Positions 1 to 10,176 of a stretch of 31,634 nt of DNA are shown piece by piece. Origin of the DNA: Thermomucor indicae-seudaticae (lineage: Eukaryota > Mucoromycota > Mucoromycetes > Mucorales > Lichtheimiaceae); the NCBI GenBank assembly GCA_000787465.1, contig JSYX01000019.1, forward strand, positions 1 through 31,634, given 5' to 3'. The first letter of the stretch is position 1. Every line of letters begins with the position of its first letter. The translations under genes and the position numbers were made by a program. The notes under the pieces are model-generated. The model was not told where the DNA came from. It saw nothing but the letters and a program-made list of their open reading frames with translations, and made no database searches.

Positions 1-169
1 TCGAGCAGCACATAAGTCCCATCTTGGTTAGATACCTTTTCCCTTGCTCTCCATTGTAATATATCACTTACCCCCGACGTGTCATCCCGCTTTCGCGGGG
101 ACCAACCCCTCATCTGTTACCGGTGGGGGCTGCAATGACTAAAGTCAGCTTGCAAAGCCTTGGCTGGTT

Positions 170-176
170 TATAAAA
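170..176 (+). promoter_or_regulatory. TATA-like box upstream of a broken short ORF
   Basis: TATAAAA lies 60 bp upstream of the ATG at 236. The spacing suits a fungal core promoter, but the ORF downstream is interrupted, so this may be a relic promoter of a repeat element. A TATA-like heptamer can also occur by chance. Confidence 0.3.
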
Positions 177-235
177 GTGGACGGAGGCGAGGCAAGGCAC
201 CGCCTCTACGTCCCACTAAATCCCCACTCTCCAAG

Positions 236-448
236 ATGAAGAAAGGAAAACCTTTCACCGGGTCATAAGAATCTGAATCAGTAGAACTTACCATCACAGA
301 TCAATTGAAGAAAAAAATGGAATCAATGCAAAAGGGCCTTCGCCAGCAGCGTCAAAAGAATTTTTTCCGCAAGTGCAAATCAAACGGACCACTCCCACTA
401 CGCGTCATCGACTACGCAGCCAGTCGAACGCACAGATGCATATCATAA
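236..448 (+). pseudogene. Short ORF with one in-frame stop (relic coding fragment)
   Basis: From the ATG at 236 a single frame runs 70 codons to a TAA at 446-448, broken only by a TAA at 266-268 (codon 11). The part after the break has coding-like composition: an acidic start, then a basic Gln/Lys/Arg-rich stretch with RQQRQKNFFRKCKSNG. I do not recognise a family. No intron with plausible boundaries removes the stop. It lies just upstream of the 465-593 repeat and may be part of the same decayed element. A chance open frame is possible. Confidence 0.3.
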
Positions 449-464
449 ACCTCCTGTAGCATAT

Positions 465-593
465 AAGGTTCTTATATCAGGGTGCAAATGTATTTCGATT
501 TCATCGTAAATCTTTGTTAAAGCATGGCGCAAATTTCACTTGAAATTGATGCAAGCGCTACCAACGGAGGACGCAGAAGTTATTCAAAAACCA
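465..593 (+). repeat. Dispersed repeat, left copy (inverted relative to right end)
   Basis: This 129-bp stretch matches the reverse complement of 31505-31634. By hand alignment it differs at about 14 positions plus one 1-nt indel, near 89% identity. It spans an upstream block and the first codons of an ORF starting MAQISLEIDA (right copy: MAQIPLEVDA). The right copy is cut by the window edge, so the outer limit is unknown. The indel shifts the reading frame between copies, which suggests at least one is no longer coding. Confidence 0.85.
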
Positions 594-819
594 ATATTTC
601 ACCTTTTTCGCTCTCTGAAGGACCTGTTAAGATGGACATTCATGACGCTAAAGAGAACATGCCGCATGCTATTGCACGTCAATATCTTACATCCCTTTCA
701 AGAAATCAAGGGCTTCGACTGTAAGTCCTCATGTTTGGAAGTATTTGGGGAATAGGCATATTGATTTTGAGCGTATTAATCTTTGCCCCAGACATTTGGA
801 TGTTGCAACTTTTTGGTGA
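524..819 (+). CDS. Possible small two-exon gene starting in the repeat
   Basis: The ATG at 524 opens a frame through 720. A good intron, 721-791, follows: donor GTAAGT, branch-like GTATTAAT, acceptor CCCCAG. Joining 524-720 to 792-819 gives a 74-aa protein ending at TGA 817-819. There is no recognisable domain, signal peptide or membrane segment. The right-hand repeat copy keeps the first ten codons but then differs by a 1-nt indel, so the coding status is doubtful. It could be a 5' fragment of a larger repeated gene or a transposon relic. Confidence 0.25.
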
Positions 820-892
820 CGACATTTATGATAGAGGATTAACTGCAAATCTTTGGATACGCAAATTTGAATCTGCATTCACGACGAGATAA
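731..892 (+). other. Short hydrophobic ORF, 53 aa
   Basis: The ORF starts at ATG 731 and ends at TAA 890-892. A hydrophobic segment (GIGILILSVLIFAP) is followed by a soluble C-terminus containing LWIRKFESAF. It overlaps the intron proposed for the 524-819 model, so at most one of the two can be right. No family recognised, and no promoter evidence. Confidence 0.15.
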
Positions 893-1596
893 ATATGCGC
901 CGCTGAAAATGGCGCTTGCGCTGAGGTACGTCAGATGCAAGTCGTCTTGAACACAAATCCATCTCATGGTCAGCGCAAAAAGTTGTTTCACACAAACATT
1001 CAATCAACGTTACTGTGTAAACCGGGCTTAAATCTCTTCACTTACGCCCGCCGCCGTATACAGCGTTGACTTTGTTCAACAGACATGCTCCTGAAAGAGC
1101 CGTTATTTTCTGCAACTTCAGCTTTTGCGTTTATTCTACATGCTCTGGAGAATTTCGAAGGTTGGAATACGATATGTGAGCTCGTTGGCGAAGTTGGTCA
1201 AAATCCGCAGCAAGAGCGAAGATAGCAGATTAATACGTAGATTATAGTATTGGGCATCCGCTGCGAAAATAGTCTGGCTTCATGGAACAAGTGCATTTGA
1301 TGCTGTTTCATGTAATTAACGATTAAAGGACGCATTTCTATTATAATCAATAAACAATGTTTAGGGTAACCTGTGCAACTGAGAAACCCACAAGTCGGTG
1401 CCGTAGCATTGATTTCGAAATGCTAATTGCTGTGAAAATTGAATTATTATTATTAGAAGTAGGTTTTCATTAATGCAATGGCTAATGTAGATTCGCTGTG
1501 AAATGAACCAAAGAATAATTAGGAAAGTGCAAGATGAGACAATATTTTCTCGAGCCTACAACGAAAACAAAAGGGCTTAGCACTCCGGACTGGGCA
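820..1596. other. Gene-poor 3' flank of the myosin gene
   Basis: No minus-strand coding sequence continues the myosin tail here. The best plus-strand signal is a 46-aa ORF at 1085-1225 containing LFSATSAFAFILHALENFEG; it looks mildly coding but has no recognised family or supporting signals. The rest is AT-rich, consistent with the myosin 3' UTR and spacer or decayed repeat sequence. Confidence 0.5.
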
Positions 1597-4500
1597 TTAG
1601 GCCCACCCATTACTATACCTATCAGCTCGCGCTCGTGCTTCGACTGCTTCCTCTTGCAAGAGTTTCGCCAGTGTCTGCCAATTTGATCGAAGCTGTTGAT
1701 TTTCCTCTTGCACGGCTCTTTTTTGCTCTGATTCGTTTGCCAGGGTATCCTTGAGCTCATTCAATTGCATTTCTAGTGCCGTGCATTGTTGTTCAACGTT
1801 CCGACGTAGTTCCTCTTGTGTCCGCAGTTCGTTTTCACGTGAGGCCAATGTCTTTTCGGCATTTTCCAAAGCCGATTGATTCTCTTTTAACTTGTGCTTA
1901 TACTCGCTAGCTTCTTTCTGTATTTCTATCAATCAATTGACTTTGCGCTTTTTGTCGTTCTCCTTCCTTTAAAGTTACCTCGATCTGTGCTTCAAGCGCA
2001 GCTATTTTGAGGTCCTTCTCTGACTCACGCAGAGCCTTGTCATTCTGCAGCCTCTCAATATGATCCGTGTGCTGTACCTGGAGCCTTTGGAGCTCAGCAG
2101 AGAGCCTCTTGTTGTCATGTTCCAGATAATCCACGCGCGCGGACAGCGTCTCGTTTGTACTGTGTAAAGATTCGCACTGCTGCGCCAACTTGTTGTTATC
2201 GTCACTGCACTCGTGGATATCGCGATGAAGCCTTTCAATCATGGCTGACTGGGCACGGTTTTCCTGCTGGGCTTCTTCGATTTGACGCTGCGCAGCTTCG
2301 AGAGCTTGTGCCAACTCGACCAATCGATCCTCAGCGTTTGTCAGTTTAGCCAGTAACGTCGCCTTGTTCTCTTGCAATTCGCGGACCTGCACTTGCTGCC
2401 CTTGCACCAAGTCCTCATAGTCCGTCTGCTGCGACTCGAGAAGCTGGTTACGCTGTGTTAGCTGCTGTATCTGTTCTTCCTGTGATTGGACTTTGGTCTC
2501 GAGAATATGAATCTTTTGATCGCGCTCCTTGATTTGTGTCTCGTGGTGTCTGGTCACGTTGAGCGGCTTGAGCTTGGCGTAAATCTTCCACCAGGGCCAT
2601 TCGCGAAGCGTCACGTATATCCGCGCGTTGCGCTGCATCACCTTGATTGCTTCCGTTTGTCGCGCGAACCGGGTCATGTGCTTTCTGGCTATCCGGCGCC
2701 GGCACATGGCTTGAAACCCGGTCATGTATTCAGACAGCTGCCGATCCCGAAGTTCTTCCAGTTCAGCCAGCTAAGCATAAAACACATGAACATCGTTTTC
2801 TTGCAATGGTTCGTCTTGATCATTTCCTTTTTGATAGCTTACCACTGTCGCTTTGAAAAAGACCTTGGTTGTACCGATCCGATACTTCTCTTGATCCAAA
2901 CTCATATGATCCAACAACATTTGGCATGCTGTACGACCATCGATGAACGAGTTCGGGTTCAATAGGTTTGGACACAAGATCTCGTAGCGCTTACGGAAAT
3001 CGGCAAACGATAACCGGTTCGGAAAGCCCTTCCGACAGATCCGGATACCTTCCAGGACACCGTTGCAGCGCAGCTGATCCAGAACGAGTTGAGGCTGAAT
3101 CTCGCCGGCACGTTTTCGGTTGTTGGGCAGGATGCAGCGTACAAAGTGCGGATGGGTCATGTAAAGGGTGTTCATGAGCGCAAGTAATTGCTGCTTGTGG
3201 CGTTGGCTGACAGTGCCAAATGAACCAGTGCCCTTCCGCAGCCTTAAAAGAGCGAGCGTGGAGCTTGGACTGGCAAGCGATGAGGAACCAAAGGAAGACG
3301 TCGAGGTTGAACCTGGATTGGACCTGTCACCCAAAGCAGCAGAGATGGATCCTTTGCGGCACCTGGGCAACGGGTCACTATCCGACAAGTAGTCTTCAAA
3401 GAGTTTGGCTACGTGACGCTGCGTAGACCGAGCCAGCAAGCGAGTAATGTCTTCGTTCAATGGGTCCTTGTTCTTGATAATCCAATCTGTGGTGGAGTAC
3501 TCGACATGTCCTGCATAGTGCTTGACGATAAATGCCTCCTTGAACCGCACCGCTTTGTATTTGCTGTCTGGATCGTCACTGTCCCAAATCTTGTTGAGCT
3601 TCTCCAGAAAGCGCTTGTCCGTTCCATGTGGAGCCACGCATTCCTCTTCAAGACATGCAAGGATACCGATTGGCTGTGGATCCACGACCTTCTGTGAGAC
3701 GTCTGCTCGTGAAGGTGTATACTCTATCAAGTCAATGGTGGGCTGCAGATCAAGCCCGAAATTTATATAGTTCCAGTCGATCTTTTCCTTTTGATACTCT
3801 TCTTGCTCGAGAACAAACATATTGTGATTAAAGAACTGTTGCAGCTTTTCGTTGGTGTAGTTGATGCATAGCTGCTCAAAGCTATTTTCCTGTTTCACAC
3901 CAACCAAAGGTTAATTATCTAGAATTAGATGCTGCTCCCTCTTCCTCCATACCTTGAAGATCTCAAAGCCAGCAATATCGAGTACGCCAATGAAACCCAT
4001 TTTGTCCACACTCTTTTGGCCGTCGATGGCTCGATTGACTCGTTCGACGAGACTTGCAAAGTTACGCTCATACAAGGCTTTGGCGAGCGCGTCCAAGCTA
4101 GCTTCCACTTGAGCGGGTGATTTGGCCTGGTTCACCCAGTCACGACCAGCCTGTATGCGAGGTGACAAGAGGCTCTTTTTAAAGTCTTGAGCGGGGACGC
4201 CAAGCAAATGGCAGACGCGTTCAATCGATGCAAAATCGCGGATGTCGGCCCGGTCGCCACGATAGTCTGGTGTAACGACGATATTGCCCAGGTGCAAGAC
4301 AGCTGCCACGATGCGGAAGAAATCGAACTTCTCCTTGTCTGATAAGCCCATGATATCCAAACCACGCTACAAATTTCATTGTTAGCATTCATTTGTTTCT
4401 CTCTTTCTCATTTGCTGAGATACTTGCCATTAGACTCTTAAACTCGGCAGCATCATCAACACCTTCAATAACTGGATTAGAGTCCCTTGTGAATCCATAA

Positions 4501-5772
4501 TCGGATGGCTTTCCTCCTCCCAACAAGAGTTGTTCTACAAGCACATCAGCCCCAAAATAGCAATTAGGATGACTATCATTACGTGCCACGTACGTTTGAT
4601 CTCCTCGTCTGCACTCAATAATTGATAGAATATGTGATAGTTGCGCTCTTGCTTTGCTTGGCGATGCACCCGTGATTTTTCCAGCAAGTACCATTCAATA
4701 TTCGCACCGCAGATTTGACCTCTCATGTTGAACTCGATACGGATAAACTTTCCCTGTATAATAGTAAGTCAATAAAGAGAACTGATGAAACAAGTTTTGT
4801 GATACTTGCGAATCGTGATGAGTTGTTATTCCGAATGGTCTGTGCGTTACCAAAGGCTTCCAAAATAGGATTCGCTTGTAATATCTGTTGTTCCAATTGG
4901 TTTGTCTCTCCTGCGCTGCTGGCCACAGCGGCCAAGTATTGAATCACGATTTTCGTGTTTTCTGTCTTGCCAGCACCAGATTCGCCTCTATAGCATAATA
5001 CATTCAGCCCCCCGTTTTATCAACAAGGAGAGAAAGAAAACAACCCATACGTGATTAGAATGGACTGGTTTTCATGGTCCTGCAACATATCGTAATAAGC
5101 TTGGTCTGCCACTGCGTAAATGTGCGGGACCACTTCGCCGCGTCGTCTGCCTTTGTATGACTGAATATATTCATCTGAATAGATTGGCAAGTGTCGGTAT
5201 GGATTGACGGCAACGAGAAAAAGACCAGAGTAGGTCTAATAATAAAGGACTAAGCAAAGGCCCGTCAATAAAGAGGGTGTGGAGCTTACATAAATTTGAT
5301 TTGCGCGGTAACGGACTGTAAGGTTATGAATGACGGCAGGTTCGTTTAAATGTGTCAAGTCAGCCATATCGTCGACTCGATCAAACTTTGGAGGATTCAT
5401 GGGATACACCTGGCCTATAGGGACAATGCGTGTCTATTTTTTATTTGTTTCATTAGGCATTTCCTCTCTTTTTAATTCTATTAACCTTACCAAGCCATTT
5501 TCTAGTTCTACTTCGACTACTTTATGCTTGTTGCTACTCTTGTCATATTCATGTACAATATGGGCCCGGATATAGGCTTGCTCTTCATCCGGTATCCAGA
5601 CCCACCGTTTCTCATTGAATTTTGCTTGAGCAACAGCATCCTGAACACCGTCTAGCCGAGGCCGCATGAATACTTTGGTCCCGTGGCTGTGTATAAAGGA
5701 TCCTCCACCCATCACGCTCTCACGTCTGCTGCGTTGTTGCTGTTGAGTTGGTGATAATTCAGTGGTAATCAT
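1597..5772 (-). CDS. Class II myosin heavy chain, short tail
   Basis: Actin-based motor, expected at the cytokinetic ring or cell cortex. Ten exons: 5772-5491, 5409-5290, 5235-5051, 4987-4810, 4753-4594, 4534-4428, 4366-3953, 3889-2843, 2770-1979, 1917-1597, giving about 1201 aa. Seen: an N-terminal SH3-like region near residue 55, P-loop GESGAGKT (197-204), switch I NNNSSRFGK (249-257), switch [10 protein letters not shown] (474-481), converter end GTTKVFFKA, two IQ-like segments (about 848-885), then [15 protein letters not shown], the class II head-tail junction. The coiled-coil tail covers only about residues 900-1201, much shorter than the roughly 600-1,100 residues of known fungal myosin IIs. 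Introns 4 and 6 are GC-AG. The 61-nt intron 9 (GTAACT...ATACAG) explains what first looks like a frameshift. The start is the first Met before the N-terminal domain. The head is certain; where the tail ends is less so. Confidence 0.93.
4367..4427 (-). other. GC-AG intron 6 of the myosin gene
   Basis: 61 nt with donor GCAAGTATC, identical over nine bases to the donor of intron 4, and acceptor TTTGTAG. It joins FKSLM to RGLDIMG in phase 0. The alternative GT three bases on gives the wrong frame. Confidence 0.8.
4754..4809 (-). other. GC-AG intron 4 of the myosin gene
   Basis: 56 nt with donor GCAAGTATC and acceptor TATACAG. It splits the universal switch I motif SSRF/GK exactly between codons. 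No nearby GT donor keeps the motif and the frame, so the GC donor is well supported. Confidence 0.85.
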
Positions 5773-6201
5773 ATTGTACGTGGAGAAACAGGGAAAAAAA
5801 AGGATGCAGCTCCATAAAGCTTCGCTCTTGCTTTTTGGATTGCCACAAATTTTCTTGCTTTGAAAACAACCAGAAAAGGAAATACTAACATTCTTGCCGA
5901 TCGAGAATGCATGGTTTGTTTTCTTATAGCAAGTCCTTCTATCGTTGTGGACGGGCCTCTAACGTAGCTGTTCTATCTACTCCAAGTTGACACCATAAAG
6001 AATAAAGTTGGCATTGCCCTATCGAGGGAGACGTAGTAGGCATCCACAATGCATGCTTTCTTTCTTATCAGTAACTACAGCTTCCAACAATCGGCAAAGA
6101 GCAGTGCAGCTATCATAGAACGCAAATCCGCTTGCATCACTGTGCAAAGCCAACAGGGGCCGAATACCGTAGAGAAAAACCAGTGTATTGGCTTCTCAAT
6201 T
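5773..6201. other. Spacer: adaptor 3' end and myosin promoter
   Basis: 429 bp between two minus-strand genes. It must hold the adaptor's 3' UTR and the myosin promoter and 5' UTR. There is an A-rich stretch just upstream of the myosin ATG (GGGAAAAAAAAGG on plus). No clear TATA box, no further gene. Confidence 0.6.
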
Positions 6202-9200
6202 TTACTGTTGAAGTTGTGCCTGGAGTTGCTTTACTTGCTCCGCCAATGTGCTTACTAGTTCTTCTAGTTTTATACGTTTGTCCCGCTCTTCTTGTAACTG
6301 CCGCTCCAATTCTTTACGAGTCTTTTCTACTTCATTCTTGGTGAAATTCTTTAGTTTCGTTTCCAAGACTTCGTTGCCACCGCTGGAAGGCACATTAAAC
6401 CGCGAAGCGATGTTTTTCACACCGGCTGGTCGAGGTGCCTCGTTATCGTCTTTTTTATCTTCCTGTTCCTTTGGCTCATGAGCAGGTGCAGGCTCCCACA
6501 TTCTACGCTGCACTGGCTTTAGATTCTTGAGTTCTGGAGGAGCTCCACCAGCGAAAGGCGTTGGGAATTTGGCAAAGATAGGTTTGACCGGCTTAGAAGG
6601 AGGTGACGGAGCCTTTTCTTCTTGTCTTTTCGGCTCTTCAGGCGTCTGCAGCACGGTTCAGTTAGTCACCCAAATGCAGATTAAGTTATATCTTTCCCTA
6701 CCTGAGCAAGCTCCTGCTGTAGTAGCTCTACCTGGCTAGGCTCGTCTTTGCGGATCTCTGGTGCTCGGCGAGGTCTCCCAGGGCGCGCCCGCGAAGGCGT
6801 AGACAGTTTTGGACCCGTGGGCTGCATATCGAAATGCTGTTTCTTCTCGTCTTCCAAGCTTTTATCTTCGTGATTATTTTCCTCACTCTCTGCTGCGATG
6901 CCTTTTTGTTCTTTTTCCGCCTGTTCGGGTGTTGCCTCCTCGTCCTTAGTAGTCTCTGCCTCCCTCACTTCTTCCTTGATGCTACGCGTTTCTTCAGCCT
7001 TTGGATTATCCGTTGTTCCAACCGGCTCCTTTGCTGCTTCCTGGACAGAAGCCGGGAGTTCTGACTGGCCCTTTTCTGCGGTAGCTTCATTCGAAACAGA
7101 CCCTTCTTCAGCCTCGACTTTATCCGGTTTCTCGAGTGATGCTTCAGCAGGCGATCCTTCAGGAGCACTGGAGGAAATAGACTCATTGGTGTCATTGATT
7201 GCCGGAGCAGATGGACGTTTAGGAATCGATGGTGGGGAGGGAGTGGAGGCTGAGACAGTTTCTGCAGGTATGTCCTGTTCCTGTTTCTCTAAGCTTGCTG
7301 GAGCAGAGGGTATATTTTCAGCCTGTGATTTAATTTAGCAGGGTGCCTTTTACAATAAACCATGATATAGCCTACTAACATCTTCAGAATCTTTGACGTC
7401 GTCGACAGGTGCTGAAGTTCCAACACTTGCAGCACGCGGTTCTTGTGAGGATTCTTCCGGAATAGGTACAGGAGAAACGGCAGAGGACGATTGTTGTGAA
7501 GGTGGTTGCTGATCGTGAACAGAACTTGGACGACTAGTCGATGCTACGGATGGTGGCCTGGAAGTTTTGCCAGGCACTGGTGGAGGTCTGGCACTGATAC
7601 CAGTTGAGACTCGTGAAGCTGCAGAGGTGAACGACTGCTGCGATCCAGTCGAAGTTACTGACTTTCGAGAACGCACGGGCGGTGGAGAGGCAATTGTTTG
7701 CTCTTCGATTTCCTTAACAAAATTGCTGGGAAATACGCCAGTTTGACCACGTTCGGTAGTCCCCTTCCACCAGCCCTCATCAACGTTTTTGTCGATCACG
7801 TTAATATATTCACCTCGAAGCAGATTCAACTCGTCTAAATATATTGGATAAGTAGTCCGTGATTGCTCATACAGACTCGGGTAAGCATACCGTCATTCTG
7901 AGCGTCATATGGATGCAAGACGATAGCCTTTGCAACTAGAATTTGAGTTACTTAAAAGTATCAGCTTCTTGATCTCTTAATAACAGACTTACCATACTCA
8001 ACAGCTGGATTTGAAGGTGCAGGTTCGTTCTGTGTCACTACTTCTCGCGTACTCGGAGCAGGCGGGGGCAAAGCAGAGGCTTCCGTCTATCCGTTGGAAC
8101 CATTATTCATACAGGCCTTCTTGAACATACAACGAAAAGGGTTACCTACAGGTTTTTCATGATCAGCAGGTGGAGACTGTTTCTTTGGTCCAGCCGTCTT
8201 TTTCAAGCCAGGAAATCCGCCTGCCAAAAGACTCCCAATGCCACCTTGTTTCACACCGTATGCTGCCAACTTAAACGCAGGCTTGGATCCTTGCGCATGC
8301 AACATTTATCAGATATCCAAACTTTCAACCAGACTTTTAACCTATACCTTCACCCTCATCAGCTGCTCCCTTGGGAGGCACGTTGACTGCTTGCATGCCG
8401 AAGTCTGGTCTGCCTGGCATATCAATGTCTTCAACATGCTAAATAGCAGAACTGCCATAAGCCTTGTACAACACGCTGTCTATCGCGCCATCTCTCATGA
8501 ATACCTCTGCCGGAAAGCGACCAATCTTTCCGTTGATTTCACCCTTCATCCAACCGTCCTCATAACGTTCGTAGATTGTCACGATGCTTCCTCGGTGTAA
8601 CGATAATTCATCTGGGCCTTGCATCGCATAATCTTCCATTACACGAGCCATACCTATCGGTTTCACTACATAATTGGCCCGCCCCAATAGGTCAATTCCG
8701 TTCCTTTTTCTTTCCCTGTATACAGAACCTAGGACTTACGTGGTGCCGGCTCTGGCTGTTGTTGATGATTGTCGTCAATGTTAGGCACATTTTCGGGAGC
8801 ATCCTCGGCTTGGTCGACGTTTTGAACCGGAAGCTCAACAGGCTTGTCAGCAACCTTGTCCTCTTCGACGGGATCTACAAACTAGCGAGACATTAAGTGC
8901 TGTGGCTTCGGTGGCTCCCTTTTACAAAACTGCGTGTTGCTTACGTTGCTAGGAAAGTAACCACTTGTACCGTCATCTTTTTTGCCCACCCACCAATCAG
9001 GGTCCGAAGCGTCCGTGACAGTAACCTTTTCGCCCTCGGCAAGCGCAAGTTCGTCGTCACGTTGAGGTTCGTAGGGGTGATGTGCAATGACCGTCTTGGG
9101 AGCTGCTGGGACAAGACAAGAAAGAGGGTGATGGTTAGTTCAACCAATACCACGTCTTGTCCTCCAAAGTCCAAATAATGGCCCATCTCTACAACTTGCT

Positions 9201-9219
9201 ACTTTAACTTACTGGGCAT
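6202..9219 (-). CDS. Three-SH3 adaptor with C-terminal coiled coil (CIN85/CD2AP-like layout)
   Basis: Probable scaffold binding proline-rich partners at actin or endocytic sites. Eleven exons: 9219-9213, 9105-8945, 8881-8740, 8653-8505, 8438-8348, 8289-8150, 8086-7993, 7935-7891, 7834-7380, 7322-6702, 6645-6202; about 782 aa. SH3-1 at residues 4-58 (ending GYFPSNFV), SH3-2 at 105-156 (GRFPAEHVED), SH3-3 at 262-319 (VFPSNFVKEI), each with ALYDY-like and WW/W motifs. A conserved-looking block, KLAAYGVKQGGIGSLLAG, lies near 190-207. A long acidic, Pro/Ser-rich linker follows, then a basic proline-rich stretch and a coiled coil at 729-782. Exon 1 carries only seven coding bases. The exon 6/7 junction has an alternative (GTAACC donor with a later acceptor). 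Fungal Bbc1/MTI1 or Sla1 relatives are alternatives, but the triple-SH3-then-coiled-coil order fits CIN85/CD2AP best. Confidence 0.88.
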
Positions 9220-9368
9220 GGGAGGAATTTGTAATGGTTATAAAAAGCGAAAAAGTAAAAGGGCAACAGATGGCGCTTTCGGAACGTGTGTTGCAGCCAA
9301 AGCAGGAAAGCATATGCGGAAGTGGTCAATTTCATTGGCGGACCTGGTCCACCATTGCTTTATTATTA

Positions 9369-10133
9369 TTAGGCTTTACAATTCCTTTCCTCTTCATTTT
9401 CCTCTTCTTCTTTAGAAACAAGAACAGCAGAGGCAGTGGCAAAGGATGGCGGCGGCGTGTCGAGGACCGTGTAACGACGGAAAGGTTTAGGTGGAAGATA
9501 GAAAGGCACAGATTCATAGATGCAGTGCACAGTTTGACCCTAGTAGCACACATGTCAGCCAGAACAAACATACGCGAAGTGCACATATTCTGATTTTTTT
9601 TTGCTCACGTACCGGATAATTGACCATGATACGATAATGAAGGAGATTGTCAGCGTCGTCCGTATACAATGGAAAAGTAGCCCCGCCCTTGTACTCGTGA
9701 GTATAAATTGCTAAAGGGAAAGTTTTAGGTAACCCGGCTCAGACCAACGATGTAAATGATATGTAGCAGAAACCTACTGATATTCTCGCCAATGATATGC
9801 ATGTTGCGTTGAGCAGAGTTCATGACTCGGATGCGCGTTATCATATCAGGAGGGGATTCCATATCTTTATCCACCTCCCAACTAATGTACGTCATCTCTC
9901 CCCACTTGAAGGTTTCGCCATATTTTGTGGGGTAAGTTATCGTAAATCCTATAAATTATGCATCTTTATTCAACGACTATCGAGAAAACGTTCCATCGCG
10001 TACCAACACAATAGTCTGGATTCTCTCGAGGCGGACCATACCCATATGGAAGTGCTTCTTCAATCACTTCCTGGCCGTTTACAACAACCAGTAACGGAAA
10101 CACAAACGCCAGGACAAAGGTAAATGCACGCAT
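9369..10133 (-). CDS. Small secreted protein, tentatively KNH/Kre9-like
   Basis: Four exons: 10133-10004, 9948-9778, 9710-9613, 9539-9369; about 189 aa. Residues 1-20 form a signal peptide (MRAFTFVLAFVFPLLVVVNG) with cleavage expected before QEV. The mature part has YPTKYGETFKWGEMTYISWE and a later segment RIMVNYPGQTVHCIYES, resembling the Ig-like N-terminal domain of Kre9/KNH cell-wall proteins (GxxWxxGxxxxIxW pattern). That match is by eye and tentative. The C-terminus is an acidic EEEENEEE stretch with no GPI-anchor signal. Two Cys in the domain could form a disulphide. It sits 98 bp behind the ATE1 stop codon, so its promoter must be very compact. Confidence 0.75.
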
Positions 10134-10176
10134 AAGATATGCTGAGGATAAGGAAGGAAAGCGAGTGGGGTCTTCT

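Noticed and set aside
1907..1932. Frameshift or pseudogene break in the myosin tail
   Set aside because: A 61-nt intron (1918-1978) of normal length with GT-AG ends restores the coiled coil in phase, so no mutation is needed.
9234..9593. 119-codon plus-strand ORF opposite the secreted-protein gene
   Set aside because: Antisense shadow of the last exon of the secreted gene and its 3' flank.
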